Notes: generated by a model from the letters alone, not told the origin. Shown: positions 39,722-49,182, numbered from the stretch's first letter. The stretch is 64,000 bases of DNA from Pseudomonas sp. FP198 (GCF_030687895.1 NZ_CP117452.1:1-64000); one strand, 5' to 3'. Translations and numbers: made by a program.

Positions 39722-41763
39722 GCGACGACGCCGAACGCTGGAGAGAGAAATACCTCAAGAGCATCGAGCAACAGGAAAAGCTTGAGCGTCGCTGGGACGC
39801 CCGGCTCGACTTGCTGCGTCGTGGCCTGGTGCGCAGCACCCTGGCCGCCGAAGGCACCGATCGCGCGGTAGACCAGTGCATGAAAGAGATGCGCGAAGTG
39901 GTGCGCACCGATGACATGGACGCCGCCCTCGCCGCCCTGCTGCCGCGCCTGGAAAAAGCCGTACTCGATTCCGAGCAGCGCCGCGAGACTCGGGTGGAGC
40001 AAATGAGCGCCGCGCTGACCGCCCTGGTCGCCCAGTTGCAAAAGCTGCCGCTGCCGAAGGACGTCAGCCGGCCCCTGAAGAAATTTTCCAAGCAACTGGA
40101 GACCCGGGTTGGCCAGGCCCGGGAAATCCCGTTGCTGCTCAGCGAGCTGAGCAGCCTGCAGGGCAAGGCGCTGGGCGCGCTGGACGCGCCCGACGAGCCG
40201 AGCCGTCCGGGCCTGCTGCAACGATTGTTCGGCGGCCATGGCCATGAAGAGCCGCTACCGTCGCCCGAGCCTGCCCAACCCGCCGCCACGCCTGAGCCGA
40301 AGGCGGTTATTTCGGCTCCTGCCGAGCCGACAGCCGAAGCGCCCTCCGCCGCACCTGTACCTGAACCTGAACCGCTGGCGGAGCAGGCCCCCACACCGGA
40401 TGCGCCGCCAGCGCCGGATGAGTCCCATGCTCCGGTCGACGAGCCTGACCCGGCGTCCGAGCCAGAGTCGGTTGCTCCAGTTGCTCCAGTTGCTCCAGTT
40501 GCTCCAGTTGCCCAGCCGACCGCCGAGCCGGCACCGATCGACCCTGAGCCCGCCGAACCGGTACCGGCGCTGGACAATCCCGACGAACTGACGCCGGGTG
40601 AACCGCCGCTCGACGAGGCACCGATCGTCCCTGCGGAACCCGCCGAACCTGTGGCGCCTGAGGCATCCGCTGATCCCGATGAGGCCCACTACGCCCTGCC
40701 CGACTCCCCGGAACCCTCCTACAGTTCGGTCGCCAGGCATATCGAAGACACCTTGCTCGGCCTGCTGGGCGACCTGACGCTGCCCGAGCGCCACCGTCCG
40801 CAAGCCGAGGCCATGCGCGAGCGCCTGCGCAACGGCTTGAACTGGTACGAGTTACTGCCGATCCTCGACGATCTGGCGGTCCTCATGCAGGCGATCACTG
40901 ACAGTGGCCAGCATGAATTCGAAGCGTATCTGCAGCGACTCAACGATCGACTGGAATCATTCCAGAGCACGTTGCAGGCCGCCAGCGAGGACCACGCCGA
41001 TAACCTGTCCGCCTCCAGGGAAATGAACAACCAGATTCGCGAGCAGGTGGATGGCTTGCAGAGCAGCGTGCAGCAAGCCGACGACCTGGAAGGCCTCAAG
41101 CAGGTACTGGAGAATCATCTCGAAGGCCTGATCGGCACGATGGATCAGCATCAGAAGCAGCGTGACCAGCGTGAGAAGGAAGTTTCAGCCCGTCTGAAGA
41201 GCCTCGCCGAACGCGTTGCGCTGATGGAACAGGACGCTCTGATTGTCCGTGAGAACCTGGAAGAGCAACGGCAAAAAGCGCTCATCGATCCGCTCACCGG
41301 GCTGCCCAACCGCGCCGCCTGGAGCGAGCGTCTGGAACATGAGGTCGAGCAGTGGCAGCGGCACGGCAACAGCCTGTTGATCGCCATGCTCGACCTCGAT
41401 CATTTCAAGCGGATCAACGACAACTACGGTCATCTGGCCGGTGACCGAGTGCTCAAGCTGATTGCCTCGGTACTGCGCAAGCGCGTGCGCGGCAGTGATT
41501 TCATTGCCCGTTTTGGTGGTGAGGAATTTGTCCTGCTGGTGCCCGATACGTCGCTGGCAGCGGGCGCCAAGCTGGCCGAGGCCTTGCGCGCCGCCATCGA
41601 AGCCTGTCCGTTCCACTTCAAGGGCGAGCCGGTCACGGTCACGGTATCCATGGGCATGACGGCGTTCAAGCCGGGCGAACACAGCGATCTAGTGCTGAAA
41701 AGAGCCGATCAGGCGCTATATCGGGCGAAAAGCGCGGGACGCAACCGGGTGGAGTTGGGCTAA
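39718..41763 (+). CDS. dgcH: Diguanylate cyclase DgcH-like with Pro/Ala-rich linker
   Basis: The 681-residue protein corresponds by position to P. aeruginosa DgcH. A helical N terminus (residues 1-170) is followed by a Pro/Ala/Glu-rich disordered linker of about 150 residues, then a helical coiled region (LNDRLESFQSTLQAASEDH, QQADDLEGLKQVLENHLEGL), and a C-terminal GGDEF domain with DPLTGLPNRAAW, MLDLDHFKRINDNYGHLAGD and GGEEF. No transmembrane helix is visible. The linker contains four exact copies of a 9-bp repeat encoding VAP (40471-40506). Confidence 0.9.
   Translation: MSDDAERWREKYLKSIEQQEKLERRWDARLDLLRRGLVRSTLAAEGTDRAVDQCMKEMREVVRTDDMDAALAALLPRLEKAVLDSEQRRETRVEQMSAALTALVAQLQKLPLPKDVSRPLKKFSKQLETRVGQAREIPLLLSELSSLQGKALGALDAPDEPSRPGLLQRLFGGHGHEEPLPSPEPAQPAATPEPKAVISAPAEPTAEAPSAAPVPEPEPLAEQAPTPDAPPAPDESHAPVDEPDPASEPESVAPVAPVAPVAPVAQPTAEPAPIDPEPAEPVPALDNPDELTPGEPPLDEAPIVPAEPAEPVAPEASADPDEAHYALPDSPEPSYSSVARHIEDTLLGLLGDLTLPERHRPQAEAMRERLRNGLNWYELLPILDDLAVLMQAITDSGQHEFEAYLQRLNDRLESFQSTLQAASEDHADNLSASREMNNQIREQVDGLQSSVQQADDLEGLKQVLENHLEGLIGTMDQHQKQRDQREKEVSARLKSLAERVALMEQDALIVRENLEEQRQKALIDPLTGLPNRAAWSERLEHEVEQWQRHGNSLLIAMLDLDHFKRINDNYGHLAGDRVLKLIASVLRKRVRGSDFIARFGGEEFVLLVPDTSLAAGAKLAEALRAAIEACPFHFKGEPVTVTVSMGMTAFKPGEHSDLVLKRADQALYRAKSAGRNRVELG
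40471..40506 (+). repeat. 9-bp microsatellite in the dgcH linker
   Basis: GTTGCTCCA is repeated four times exactly and followed by GTTGCCCAG. It encodes VAP repeats in a disordered linker, so copy number can change without breaking the frame. Confidence 0.9.
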
Positions 41764-41860
41764 GGCGCAACTTCCTTTTTGTAATATCCAATGACCGCTC
41801 GGATCATTACTGGGCGATACGTTACACTGTTGCATTATTTTCTTCGGGCATGTCCTCGCC

Positions 41861-42640
41861 ATGAAATTTTTCCCGATCATTCTTGCGTTGATTGCCCTGG
41901 CCGGATGCGCCAGCGGCCCTCGGCTCGATACCAGCCATCCTTCCGTCAACCACGACAGCCGCATCCAGTTTGTCGTGGTTCATTACACCTCCGCCTCCCT
42001 GGAGCGCTCCCTGGCCTTGCTAACCCATGGCGAAGTCAGCGCCCATTACCTGATCGGCGACGATAAGGACGCCACCATCTACCAATTGGTGGATGAAAGC
42101 CGGCGCGCCTGGCATGCCGGGGAAAGCGAATGGCAGGGCCGAACCTGGCTCAACTCCAGCTCCATCGGCATCGAAATCGTCAATCAAGGCTATGTCGACA
42201 CGCCTGAAGGACGTCGTTGGTACCCCTACAGCGAAGCCCAGGTGCAATCGTTGATTGTCCTGCTCAAGGACATCACCCGCCGTAACGGGATCAACCCGGT
42301 CAATATCATTGGCCACAGCGACATTGCCCCCATGCGTAAGCTGGATCCCGGGCCGCTGTTTCCCTGGAAACGCCTGGCACAAGCGGGCCTGGGTGTCTGG
42401 CCGGACGAAGGGGCTGTCGCGCGTCAACAGGCGGCTTATGCCGGGCAACTGCCCAGCGCCAGCTGGTTCCAGGCTGAACTGGCCCGCCTTGGCTACCCGA
42501 CGCCACGTACCGGCGAGTGGGACGTCGCCACCCATCAGGTACTGGCCGCCTTCCAGATGCGCTACCGGCCAAGCCGTTTCGACGGGGCGCCGGACGCCCA
42601 AAGCGCGGCGATTTTGCAGGTGCTCAACCAGACAAAATAA
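41861..42640 (+). CDS. ampDh2: N-acetylmuramoyl-L-alanine amidase AmpDh2 (lipoprotein)
   Basis: The 259-residue protein cleaves muramyl-peptide amide bonds. A lipoprotein signal ends ALAGCASG, placing it at the outer membrane facing the periplasm. Zinc ligands are seen in VVVHYTSAS, IIGHSDIAP and KLDPGPLFPW. A C-terminal peptidoglycan-binding domain (ELARLGYPTPRTGEWDVAT, VLAAFQMRYRPSRFDG) completes the AmpDh2 layout. In P. aeruginosa the same gene lies next to kinB; here an EAL gene intervenes. Confidence 0.9.
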   Translation: MKFFPIILALIALAGCASGPRLDTSHPSVNHDSRIQFVVVHYTSASLERSLALLTHGEVSAHYLIGDDKDATIYQLVDESRRAWHAGESEWQGRTWLNSSSIGIEIVNQGYVDTPEGRRWYPYSEAQVQSLIVLLKDITRRNGINPVNIIGHSDIAPMRKLDPGPLFPWKRLAQAGLGVWPDEGAVARQQAAYAGQLPSASWFQAELARLGYPTPRTGEWDVATHQVLAAFQMRYRPSRFDGAPDAQSAAILQVLNQTK

Positions 42641-42715
42641 TGACGCTCGTCTGACTAAACGGGCCGAATCCAAAACAGCAGCTATAACTCATTGGTAACT
42701 TTCGGATTACCGCTG

Positions 42716-44329
42716 ATGACAGCTGCACGCGAGACCCTGCAGAGCTGGCTCCATCGCCCTATTTTCCTGGCGATGATGGCGGCTGCCCTGAGTACGGTGC
42801 TGCTGTTGGCCGGAAGCCTGTTTGTAGTGATGCAGCAGATCCAGCAGCGTGAAAGCGAGCAGATGAATGCCCAGGGCGAGCGTTTCCTGCAGCGGCTGGA
42901 ACAGCTTTTCGGGCAGTTGCGCGAAAGTCTCGACGATTTGCAGGCGCAACCTCTGCGCGGCTGCAACGACGACATGATCGCCACGTTGCAGCAGGTGAGC
43001 TTCAACTACCGCTTTGTCTATGAGGCGGCTTATCTGGATGCCAACGGTGTCTGCTCGAATCGTCCGCGCCAGAGCGGTATGTCGTTGGTTCGCCCGCCCG
43101 ATTTGCGCGGCCCGGCCTATAGCTATTGGCTCAACACCACCACCGAGCCCGACGAGAACCGCGCGGCGTTGATGTTGGGGCGCGGCAATTTCCGTGTCGC
43201 CACGTCTCGCGGGCACCTGACCGATGTGGTCGACCTGCCGCCCGGCAGCAGCCTGCTGGTGGTCCTGGATCATGGTGAGCGGGCGATTCCGGTATTGGGC
43301 AGCGCGCAGCGTTGGCCCCCGACGGAGCCCTGGCCGCTGAAAAGCCAGCAGTCCCTGCAAGTCACCCAGACCCGGCTGATCTATCGGATGCCGACCGACA
43401 ATCCGGAATATCAACTGGTGCTCATTACACCGCGCAACGGTCTGCGCATCCCGGCCAATGCCTGGTGGATGTTGCCCATCAGCCTGATGCTGGGGCTGGG
43501 GATCGGCTTCCAGGTCTTCCTGCTGGTGCGCCAGCGCCAGTCCATGGATGCCGAGTTGCACGGGGCTATCCGGCGCGGTGAGTTGCAGGTCTTGTATCAG
43601 CCGATCTTCGATCTGCACAGCCGCAACTGCGTCGGTGCCGAAGCGCTGCTGCGCTGGCGGCGGCCCGACGGCACGCTGACCAGTCCGGACCTGTTCATCC
43701 CGATGGCGGAAAATACCGGGCAGATACGCCAGATCACCGATTTCGTCCTGCAGCGGCTGTTCGACCAGTTGGGCCAGCTGTTGCGGGCCAATCCGCACCT
43801 GTATATCTCGGTGAACCTGGCGGCGTGTGACGTGATGGTGCCTCGCATCGGCGAGGTGATTGCCCGCTTGCTGGCGCTGCATCGGGTGTCGGCGCGCCAG
43901 ATAGCCTTTGAAGTGACCGAGCGCGGCCTGGTTGATGTGCTGGTTGCGAGGGATAATCTGCAATCGCTGCGTGATGTCGGGCATCAGGTGCTGATCGATG
44001 ACTTCGGCACCGGCTATTGCAGCCTCGCCTATCTGCAAACGCTGCCGATTGATTGCCTGAAAATCGACAAGGCCTTCATCGATGCGCTCGGTCATGACGC
44101 CGCCAGCAGTGGCGTGGCCCCGCACATCATCCGCATGGCCCACGCCCTGGAACTCAAGGTGATCGCCGAAGGCATCGAGCATGAGGCCCAGGCGTCCTAC
44201 CTGAGCAGTGAAGGCGTGAAGTTCGGCCAGGGCTGGTTGTTTGCCCATGCGCTCAGCGCGGTGCAGCTTATCGAATTGATTACCCGTGGGCGGCGCCTGC
44301 TTGGACGGCGCCTGGACGACGAAGCCTGA
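42716..44329 (+). CDS. Membrane c-di-GMP phosphodiesterase (CSS-type sensor plus EAL)
   Basis: This protein of about 537 residues should hydrolyse cyclic di-GMP. Two transmembrane helices (about residues 15-40 and 250-270) flank a periplasmic domain with paired cysteines (RGCNDDM, NGVCSNR) resembling the CSS-motif sensor, though the CSS triplet itself reads CSN. The cytoplasmic EAL domain has GAEALLRW, NLAACD, FEVTERGL, LIDDFGTGYCSLAYL and VIAEGIEHEAQ, so catalysis is likely intact. Disulfide state, set by DsbA/DsbB, controls such enzymes in E. coli. Start: ATG at 42716; a TTG at 42692 is possible. It is convergent with kinB, 7 bp apart. Confidence 0.85.
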   Translation: MTAARETLQSWLHRPIFLAMMAAALSTVLLLAGSLFVVMQQIQQRESEQMNAQGERFLQRLEQLFGQLRESLDDLQAQPLRGCNDDMIATLQQVSFNYRFVYEAAYLDANGVCSNRPRQSGMSLVRPPDLRGPAYSYWLNTTTEPDENRAALMLGRGNFRVATSRGHLTDVVDLPPGSSLLVVLDHGERAIPVLGSAQRWPPTEPWPLKSQQSLQVTQTRLIYRMPTDNPEYQLVLITPRNGLRIPANAWWMLPISLMLGLGIGFQVFLLVRQRQSMDAELHGAIRRGELQVLYQPIFDLHSRNCVGAEALLRWRRPDGTLTSPDLFIPMAENTGQIRQITDFVLQRLFDQLGQLLRANPHLYISVNLAACDVMVPRIGEVIARLLALHRVSARQIAFEVTERGLVDVLVARDNLQSLRDVGHQVLIDDFGTGYCSLAYLQTLPIDCLKIDKAFIDALGHDAASSGVAPHIIRMAHALELKVIAEGIEHEAQASYLSSEGVKFGQGWLFAHALSAVQLIELITRGRRLLGRRLDDEA

Positions 44330-44336
44330 TGGCCCC

Positions 44337-46127
44337 TCAGACGGTCAGTGCCATGTAGAACTGAGTGCCCTGCCCTGGCCTGGAATAAACGCCCATCCGT
44401 CCACCGTGGAGCTGGACGATTTCCTTGCACAGCGCCAGACCGAGGCCGGCGCCGCCCTTTTTGCGCCCGACCTGGACGAAGGGCTCGAAGATCCGTCCTT
44501 GCTGGCCGTAGGCAATGCCCTCGCCATTGTCTTCGACACTGATGATCACCCGCTCGCCGTGGCGCCGGGCCTGCAGGCGGATCTGGCCGTCGCCGTTGGT
44601 GTGGCGCATCGCGTTGTCGATCAGGTTGTCCAGGACGCGGTCCAGTTGCGCGGCATCGGCGTGCAGGCGCGGCAAGGGGCCCTGGATCTCCACGAGCAGC
44701 TCGATGCCCTTCTCTTGCGCCTGCCTGGCAAAGCGCATCCTGGCCGTTTCCAGCAGGTCTTCGATGGAGCAAGGCGCCAGGGTGAGCTTTTGCAGGCCAT
44801 TCTGGTAACGGGAAAAATTCAGCAGGTCGTTGATGAGCTGCATCAGCCGCTGCATTTCTTCGTTGACGGTGTTGAGCAGGTCCGCCTCGCGTGAATCTTC
44901 GGGGAAATGCATGCGTTCCTGCAGTAGCCCGAACGCCATGTGCATGCCCGTCACCGGTGTGCGCAACTCGTGGGACGCACGCAAGACAAACTCGCTGCGC
45001 ACCCGTTCGAAGGCGCGTTGTTCGGTGACGTCGTGCAGGATCATCACCGCGCCGAGAATCTGGCCCTGGGTATGGATGACGGGCGTGAGGCTGTAAGTCA
45101 GCACCCGGGACTCTCCATCCACTTCGATGCTCAAGTCGTCCGGTGCGCGCTCCTGGGTGCCACCGCGCAGTACCAATTGCAGCTCTTCATCCAGCTCGAC
45201 GCGTCCAAGGGCCTCGCCCAACCCCTGGCCCAGGCGCTCCTCGTCCCAGCCCAGTTGACGCTGGGCCACCGGATTGAGGTGTTCCAGGTGGCCCTGGCGG
45301 TCGATCATCAGCAAGCCGTCGTCGATGCTGTCGAGGACCGCTTGCAGGCGCTGCTGGCCGGCGAGCAACTCGTCGACGTTGGTGGCCTGATGTTCCCGTA
45401 ACGCCTGGGCCATGATGCCGAAGCGACGCGTCAGCAGGTTCAGTTCAGCCGCCGAGGAAACCGGCAATGTCACTTCGAAATTGCCTTGGCCGATATCATC
45501 CGCCGCCGCGGCTAGGGCCTCGATCGGCCCACCGAAACGTCGCGCGATGCCGTGGGCGGTAATGAAACCGATGATCAGCACAGCCAATCCCACCAACCCC
45601 AGCAGGCCGGAAATCAGCAACGCACGGGCGCGGGCGCGGTCCTGGGTTTCGCTGATCTTGTTCAGGGCATGGCGGTAGCCTTCGATCAACCCTCCGCGCA
45701 GCACGTTGAATTTTTGCGTCAGGTCCTGGATGCCGGTCAGTTGTGTCGGTTGCCGACGAGAGGCCTCGAAGGCCTCGAGGAAACTGAGGTAGTCGGCTTT
45801 TGCGCGGCTGAAGCTGGTGGTCGATTCAGCCAGTTGCTGCTCGTGGGCAATACCTTCATCCAGCAACTCGAAATACTGCCGTTTGGATTGTTCCAGCACT
45901 GTCAGGTCGGGGTTTTCCTCCAGCATGATCATTAATTGATCACCGAGTGTCTGGCGCAGCTTGAGGCCCAGGTCCAGCAGGAAAAAGTTGTCACGCACCG
46001 ATTGTTCCTGGGTATTGGCCATCTGCATGACGCTGACCAGGCCGAGCAGCAGCCCCAGCAACGCCACGGTAATCAGTGCCGAGATACTGAGAAACAGCCG
46101 TGTGCGCAGCTTCATCGCCAGTTTCAT
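44337..46127 (-). CDS. kinB: Sensor histidine kinase KinB
   Basis: KinB is the membrane sensor partner of AlgB in control of alginate. The 596-residue protein has TM1 at about 14-35, a helical periplasmic domain, TM2 at about 168-192 (LLISGLLGLVGLAVLIIGF), HAMP, PAS (LQAVLDSIDDGLLMIDRQGH), HisKA with LRASHELRTPVTG, N box NLIDNAMRHT and G boxes VEDNGEGIA and GAGLGLALCKE. In P. aeruginosa it acts mainly as a phosphatase of AlgB. It starts 10 bp after algB. Confidence 0.94.
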   Translation of the reverse strand: MKLAMKLRTRLFLSISALITVALLGLLLGLVSVMQMANTQEQSVRDNFFLLDLGLKLRQTLGDQLMIMLEENPDLTVLEQSKRQYFELLDEGIAHEQQLAESTTSFSRAKADYLSFLEAFEASRRQPTQLTGIQDLTQKFNVLRGGLIEGYRHALNKISETQDRARARALLISGLLGLVGLAVLIIGFITAHGIARRFGGPIEALAAAADDIGQGNFEVTLPVSSAAELNLLTRRFGIMAQALREHQATNVDELLAGQQRLQAVLDSIDDGLLMIDRQGHLEHLNPVAQRQLGWDEERLGQGLGEALGRVELDEELQLVLRGGTQERAPDDLSIEVDGESRVLTYSLTPVIHTQGQILGAVMILHDVTEQRAFERVRSEFVLRASHELRTPVTGMHMAFGLLQERMHFPEDSREADLLNTVNEEMQRLMQLINDLLNFSRYQNGLQKLTLAPCSIEDLLETARMRFARQAQEKGIELLVEIQGPLPRLHADAAQLDRVLDNLIDNAMRHTNGDGQIRLQARRHGERVIISVEDNGEGIAYGQQGRIFEPFVQVGRKKGGAGLGLALCKEIVQLHGGRMGVYSRPGQGTQFYMALTV

Positions 46128-46137
46128 AAGATGGCGC

Positions 46138-47484
46138 TCATAAGTTGTATTGCTTGCGTTTGCGATACAACGTGGAGGCGTCGATACCCAGGGTCTTTGC
46201 CGCCTGGTCCAGCGTGTCGGCGGTGGCCAGCACTGCGCCGATGTGGGCCTTTTCCAACTCGTCGAGGCTCAGCGCCGCGCCGATCCGCGGGGCGTTGTTG
46301 ACCGGTTGCTCGGCCATGCCCAAATGGCTGATCTCGACCTTCTCCTGTGGGCAGATGATGCTGGCACGCTCGACCACGTTGCGCAGTTCGCGGATGTTGC
46401 CGGGCCAGCGATAGCCCAGCAGCGCTTCGCGGGCCTCATCGCTGAAACCCCGGGCCGGGCGCGCGTATTCCTTGACGAAGCGCGCCAGGAAGCGATCGGC
46501 AAGGGTCAGGATGTCTTCGGCCCGCTCGCGCAGTGGCGGCAGATGCAGGGTGATCACGTTCAGGCGATACAGCAGGTCCTCGCGAAAACGCCCGTCGCGC
46601 ACCATGTCCTCAAGGTTGAGGTTGGTCGCCGCGAGAATCCGCACATCGGCCCGGCGAGTGACCGGGTCGCCCACTCGCTCGTATTCCTTGTCCTGGATGA
46701 AGCGCAACAACTTGGGCTGCAATGTGAGGGGAAAGTCGCCGATCTCGTCGAGAAACAGCGTCCCGCCATCGGCCTGGTTGACGCGCCCCAGGGTGCTTTC
46801 GCTGGCGCCGGTAAATGCGCCACGGCTGTGGCCGAACAGTTCGCTCTCCATCAGCTCGGTGGTCAGCGATGGGCAGTTGATGGTGACGCAGGATTTTTTC
46901 GCGCGTTTGCTCCAGCCATGAATGGCCCGCGCCAACTCGCCTTTACCAGTCCCGGACTCGCCGAGAATAAGGATGTTGGCGTCAGTGCTGGCGACCTGGC
47001 GCGCGGTTTCCAGCACCACTTTCATTGCCGGGCTGTGGGAGTCGAGTCCGTCCTTGGGCTTGCGCACCTCGCCTTCGAGGGCTTCGAGCCGGGCGGACAG
47101 CTGGCGCACTTCCAACTGCTTTGCAGTTGCCAGGCGCAGTTGGTCAGGGCTGCACGGCTTGACCAGGTAATCAGCGGCGCCGGCCTGAATCGCGTCGACG
47201 GCGGTGTCCACCGCGGAATGCGCGGTAACAATGACCACGCGCATCCATGGCGCCTGGATGCGCATCTGCGCCAACACATCGAGGCCATTGTCCTCACCCA
47301 GGCGCAGATCCAGGAAACACAGGTCGAATACCTGGCGCTGCAGCAGGGCGTCGGCCTGGGCTGCGCTGTTGGCGGTGGCGACGGTATAACCTTCGTCTTC
47401 CAGGCAATAACGGAAGGTACGCAGGATGGCGGACTCATCGTCTACCAGCAGAATGCGGCCTTGATGCTCAGTGGCGGATTCCAT
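46138..47484 (-). CDS. algB: NtrC-family response regulator AlgB
   Basis: This 448-residue regulator has a receiver domain (RILLVDDESAI; FLDLRLGEDNG; DYLVKPCSPDQL), an AAA+ domain with Walker A GESGTGKGE, the GAFTGA sigma-54 contact loop (HSRGAFTGASE) and Walker B GGTLFLDEIGD, and a C-terminal Fis-type helix-turn-helix (AAKTLGIDASTLYRKRKQY). In P. aeruginosa AlgB activates alginate genes and represses others. The ATG at 47484 has AAGGAG about ten bases upstream; an in-frame extension to 47538 lacks one. Confidence 0.95.
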   Translation of the reverse strand: MESATEHQGRILLVDDESAILRTFRYCLEDEGYTVATANSAAQADALLQRQVFDLCFLDLRLGEDNGLDVLAQMRIQAPWMRVVIVTAHSAVDTAVDAIQAGAADYLVKPCSPDQLRLATAKQLEVRQLSARLEALEGEVRKPKDGLDSHSPAMKVVLETARQVASTDANILILGESGTGKGELARAIHGWSKRAKKSCVTINCPSLTTELMESELFGHSRGAFTGASESTLGRVNQADGGTLFLDEIGDFPLTLQPKLLRFIQDKEYERVGDPVTRRADVRILAATNLNLEDMVRDGRFREDLLYRLNVITLHLPPLRERAEDILTLADRFLARFVKEYARPARGFSDEAREALLGYRWPGNIRELRNVVERASIICPQEKVEISHLGMAEQPVNNAPRIGAALSLDELEKAHIGAVLATADTLDQAAKTLGIDASTLYRKRKQYNL

Positions 47485-47920
47485 TTTTCCTACGCTCCTT
47501 AAAGAATGATGATGATTAGTGTCAGAAAAATCGGGCAAGTTGCATGGTCGATTCTGACCGAATATTACCCATCGAGCGTGCGTCTGTGGACCGTCGGTTC
47601 ACAACAAACTGATTTTAAAGCGTTTTTTCCCCGCCTCCGGGCTTCATACGTTTCGGCTCGCTCATTCCGACATCCGTTTCCGACTTTCAATTCAAAAAGA
47701 ATCTTACGCCTGTTCTGCGGACAGTCGTGCAGAACGCACGACGCTTGGCTGGGCCATCGTGCAGGATGCGCCCCGGCTGGTTTTTATTGTGGTCATAACC
47801 TATTGATTTTAAAGGTATTTATGTGCGCTTTATTTCTGGCACGGCGGCTGCAATGTCCTAGTCAACGTGGCGTTTGAGCGCCTCAACCAGATCACCGCTA
47901 GGGTGGGGAGGAATTCCAGG
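47485..47920. other. Spacer upstream of algB, no gene recognised
   Basis: This 436-bp spacer separates the divergent algB and small membrane protein genes. It must hold both promoters. I see no convincing repeat, RNA gene or conserved coding frame; it is AT-richer than its flanks around 47660-47820. Confidence 0.5.
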
Positions 47921-48208
47921 ATGAATCGTCAACGTGCCGCCCAATTTCGCATCAGCCCCCTGCATATCCAGCAGGGCCTGTGGGCTGTCCTCGCCCTGTT
48001 GATTACTCTCGTGGCCGGTCAGCAATTGATGCTCTGGCACGAAAGCCAACAGCCGGAAGCGCCGCTGGTATCGGTTCAACGAGCTCCCCAGACCCATTTC
48101 ACTTCCGTCAGCAACCTCGCCGATGCAGCCGCTTCGATGCGCATGATGGAAGTTGACCAGGCGCAGACCGCCATCGACATGCCCCGTGAAGAACGCTGGG
48201 TCTTCTGA
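47921..48208 (+). CDS. Small single-span membrane protein of unknown function
   Basis: The 95-residue product starts MNRQRAAQFRISPLHIQQG with a basic N terminus and one transmembrane helix (LWAVLALLITLVAGQQLML). A polar C-terminal part ends MPREERWVF. GGGGAGGA lies ten or more bases before the ATG. A longer frame from 47867 is less likely. It sits upstream of the DUF1328 and ivy genes in the same direction, near algB, as in P. aeruginosa. The function is unknown. Confidence 0.7.
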   Translation: MNRQRAAQFRISPLHIQQGLWAVLALLITLVAGQQLMLWHESQQPEAPLVSVQRAPQTHFTSVSNLADAAASMRMMEVDQAQTAIDMPREERWVF

Positions 48209-48267
48209 TCCGCTGAACCGGCTGTCCGTTGTGTCGGAACCATTACCGCCAGACCCTAACTAAATAG

Positions 48268-48453
<186 letters not shown>

Positions 48454-48456
48454 CCC

Positions 48457-48921
48457 ATGAACCGGTCATTAAAAGGACTGGCCGCCGCCCTGCTTCTGGG
48501 CGGCAGCGCCATGGCGATGGCTGCCAATGATGGACAGATGCGGGTCAACCAAGTGCTTCAGGCAGATCCGCAGTACCGCGAGACCTGGCAGCAAGTGGTC
48601 AAAAAGGAGGAACGTCTGCCGGAGTGGGTCATGAATCTGACCGGTACTTCCGAGCAGATGAACGCGGTCGAGGAGGACGGCGATAAATATCTGGTCGGAC
48701 CTTTGTGCGAAACCCAGGATACCTGCCGCAGCAAGCGCTTGTTCGTTGCCTTCAGCTTCGACAAGGACGAGGCCTACGCGTTGTTGGTAGAGGTCCCCGC
48801 CGGACTGCCGGCCGACAAGTCGCCAACCCGCCACGCGGACTACCGCTTTCTCGGCAACCCCGACGAAGGTATGCAGGAAATGTTGATGGAACAGCTCAAG
48901 AAAGATCCGAATTGGTACTGA
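48457..48921 (+). CDS. ivy: Ivy family C-type lysozyme inhibitor
   Basis: This 154-residue periplasmic protein has a signal peptide (MNRSLKGLAAALLLGGSAMAMA) and the Ivy fold core, including the Cys-bounded loop LCETQDTCRSKRLFVAFS, the equivalent of the CKPHDC lysozyme-binding loop. The conserved Ivy pattern DEAYALLVEVP is also present. It protects cells against host or environmental lysozyme. It is last in the run before a hairpin terminator. Confidence 0.88.
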   Translation: MNRSLKGLAAALLLGGSAMAMAANDGQMRVNQVLQADPQYRETWQQVVKKEERLPEWVMNLTGTSEQMNAVEEDGDKYLVGPLCETQDTCRSKRLFVAFSFDKDEAYALLVEVPAGLPADKSPTRHADYRFLGNPDEGMQEMLMEQLKKDPNWY

Positions 48922-48930
48922 CTTGAAAAC

Positions 48931-48954
48931 AAGGAAGACAGCCATGTCTTTCTT
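48931..48954 (+). terminator. Hairpin terminator after ivy
   Basis: AAGGAAGACA and TGTCTTTCTT pair around GCCA with one G-T wobble; the stem itself supplies the T-rich tail. Confidence 0.65.
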
Positions 48955-48961
48955 TCTGCGA

Positions 48962-49182
48962 GGCCCGAGGAGGGCCGTCGCATGACCAGGGGGCTGGGAC
49001 GTTCTGACCATTGAAGGTCGGAGTGACCTACGGGCACAAGGGGTGCCTGCGAAAGGGCCGGGTCAGGTAAAAAGCTGCGACGCAAGTTCGCAAAGCCATC
49101 TTGGCTTTAGCGAACTTGCGGAGAGCTAGAACTGCTGGGCCTTGTGCCAGAGCGGTTGGTTCCTTGCGGCGAGAGTCCTCGC
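48962..49182. ncRNA. Hairpin-rich spacer, candidate structured RNA
   Basis: Several stems are visible between ivy and gltP. GGCCC-GAGGA-GGGCC is at 48962-48976. CTGACC (49004) pairs with GGTCGG (49016), or the same GGTC pairs with GACC (49025). GGCAC-AAGGG-GTGCC is at 49033-49047. An 18-bp stem with a single bulged A, CGCAAGTTCGC plus AAAGCCA against TGGCTTT plus GCGAACTTGCG, is at 49081-49120. GCGAG-AGTC-CTCGC is at 49169-49182. GGCACAAGG at 49033 can instead pair with CCTTGTGCC at 49140. There is no T run typical of a terminator after the long stem. Confidence 0.4.

Noticed and set aside
42707..44248. 513-codon minus-strand frame opposite the EAL gene
   Set aside because: It is antisense to an intact EAL protein with all catalytic motifs, and has no start context or family match.
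46150..47502. 450-codon plus-strand frame opposite algB
   Set aside because: It is a shadow of algB, which has complete receiver, AAA+ and Fis domains.
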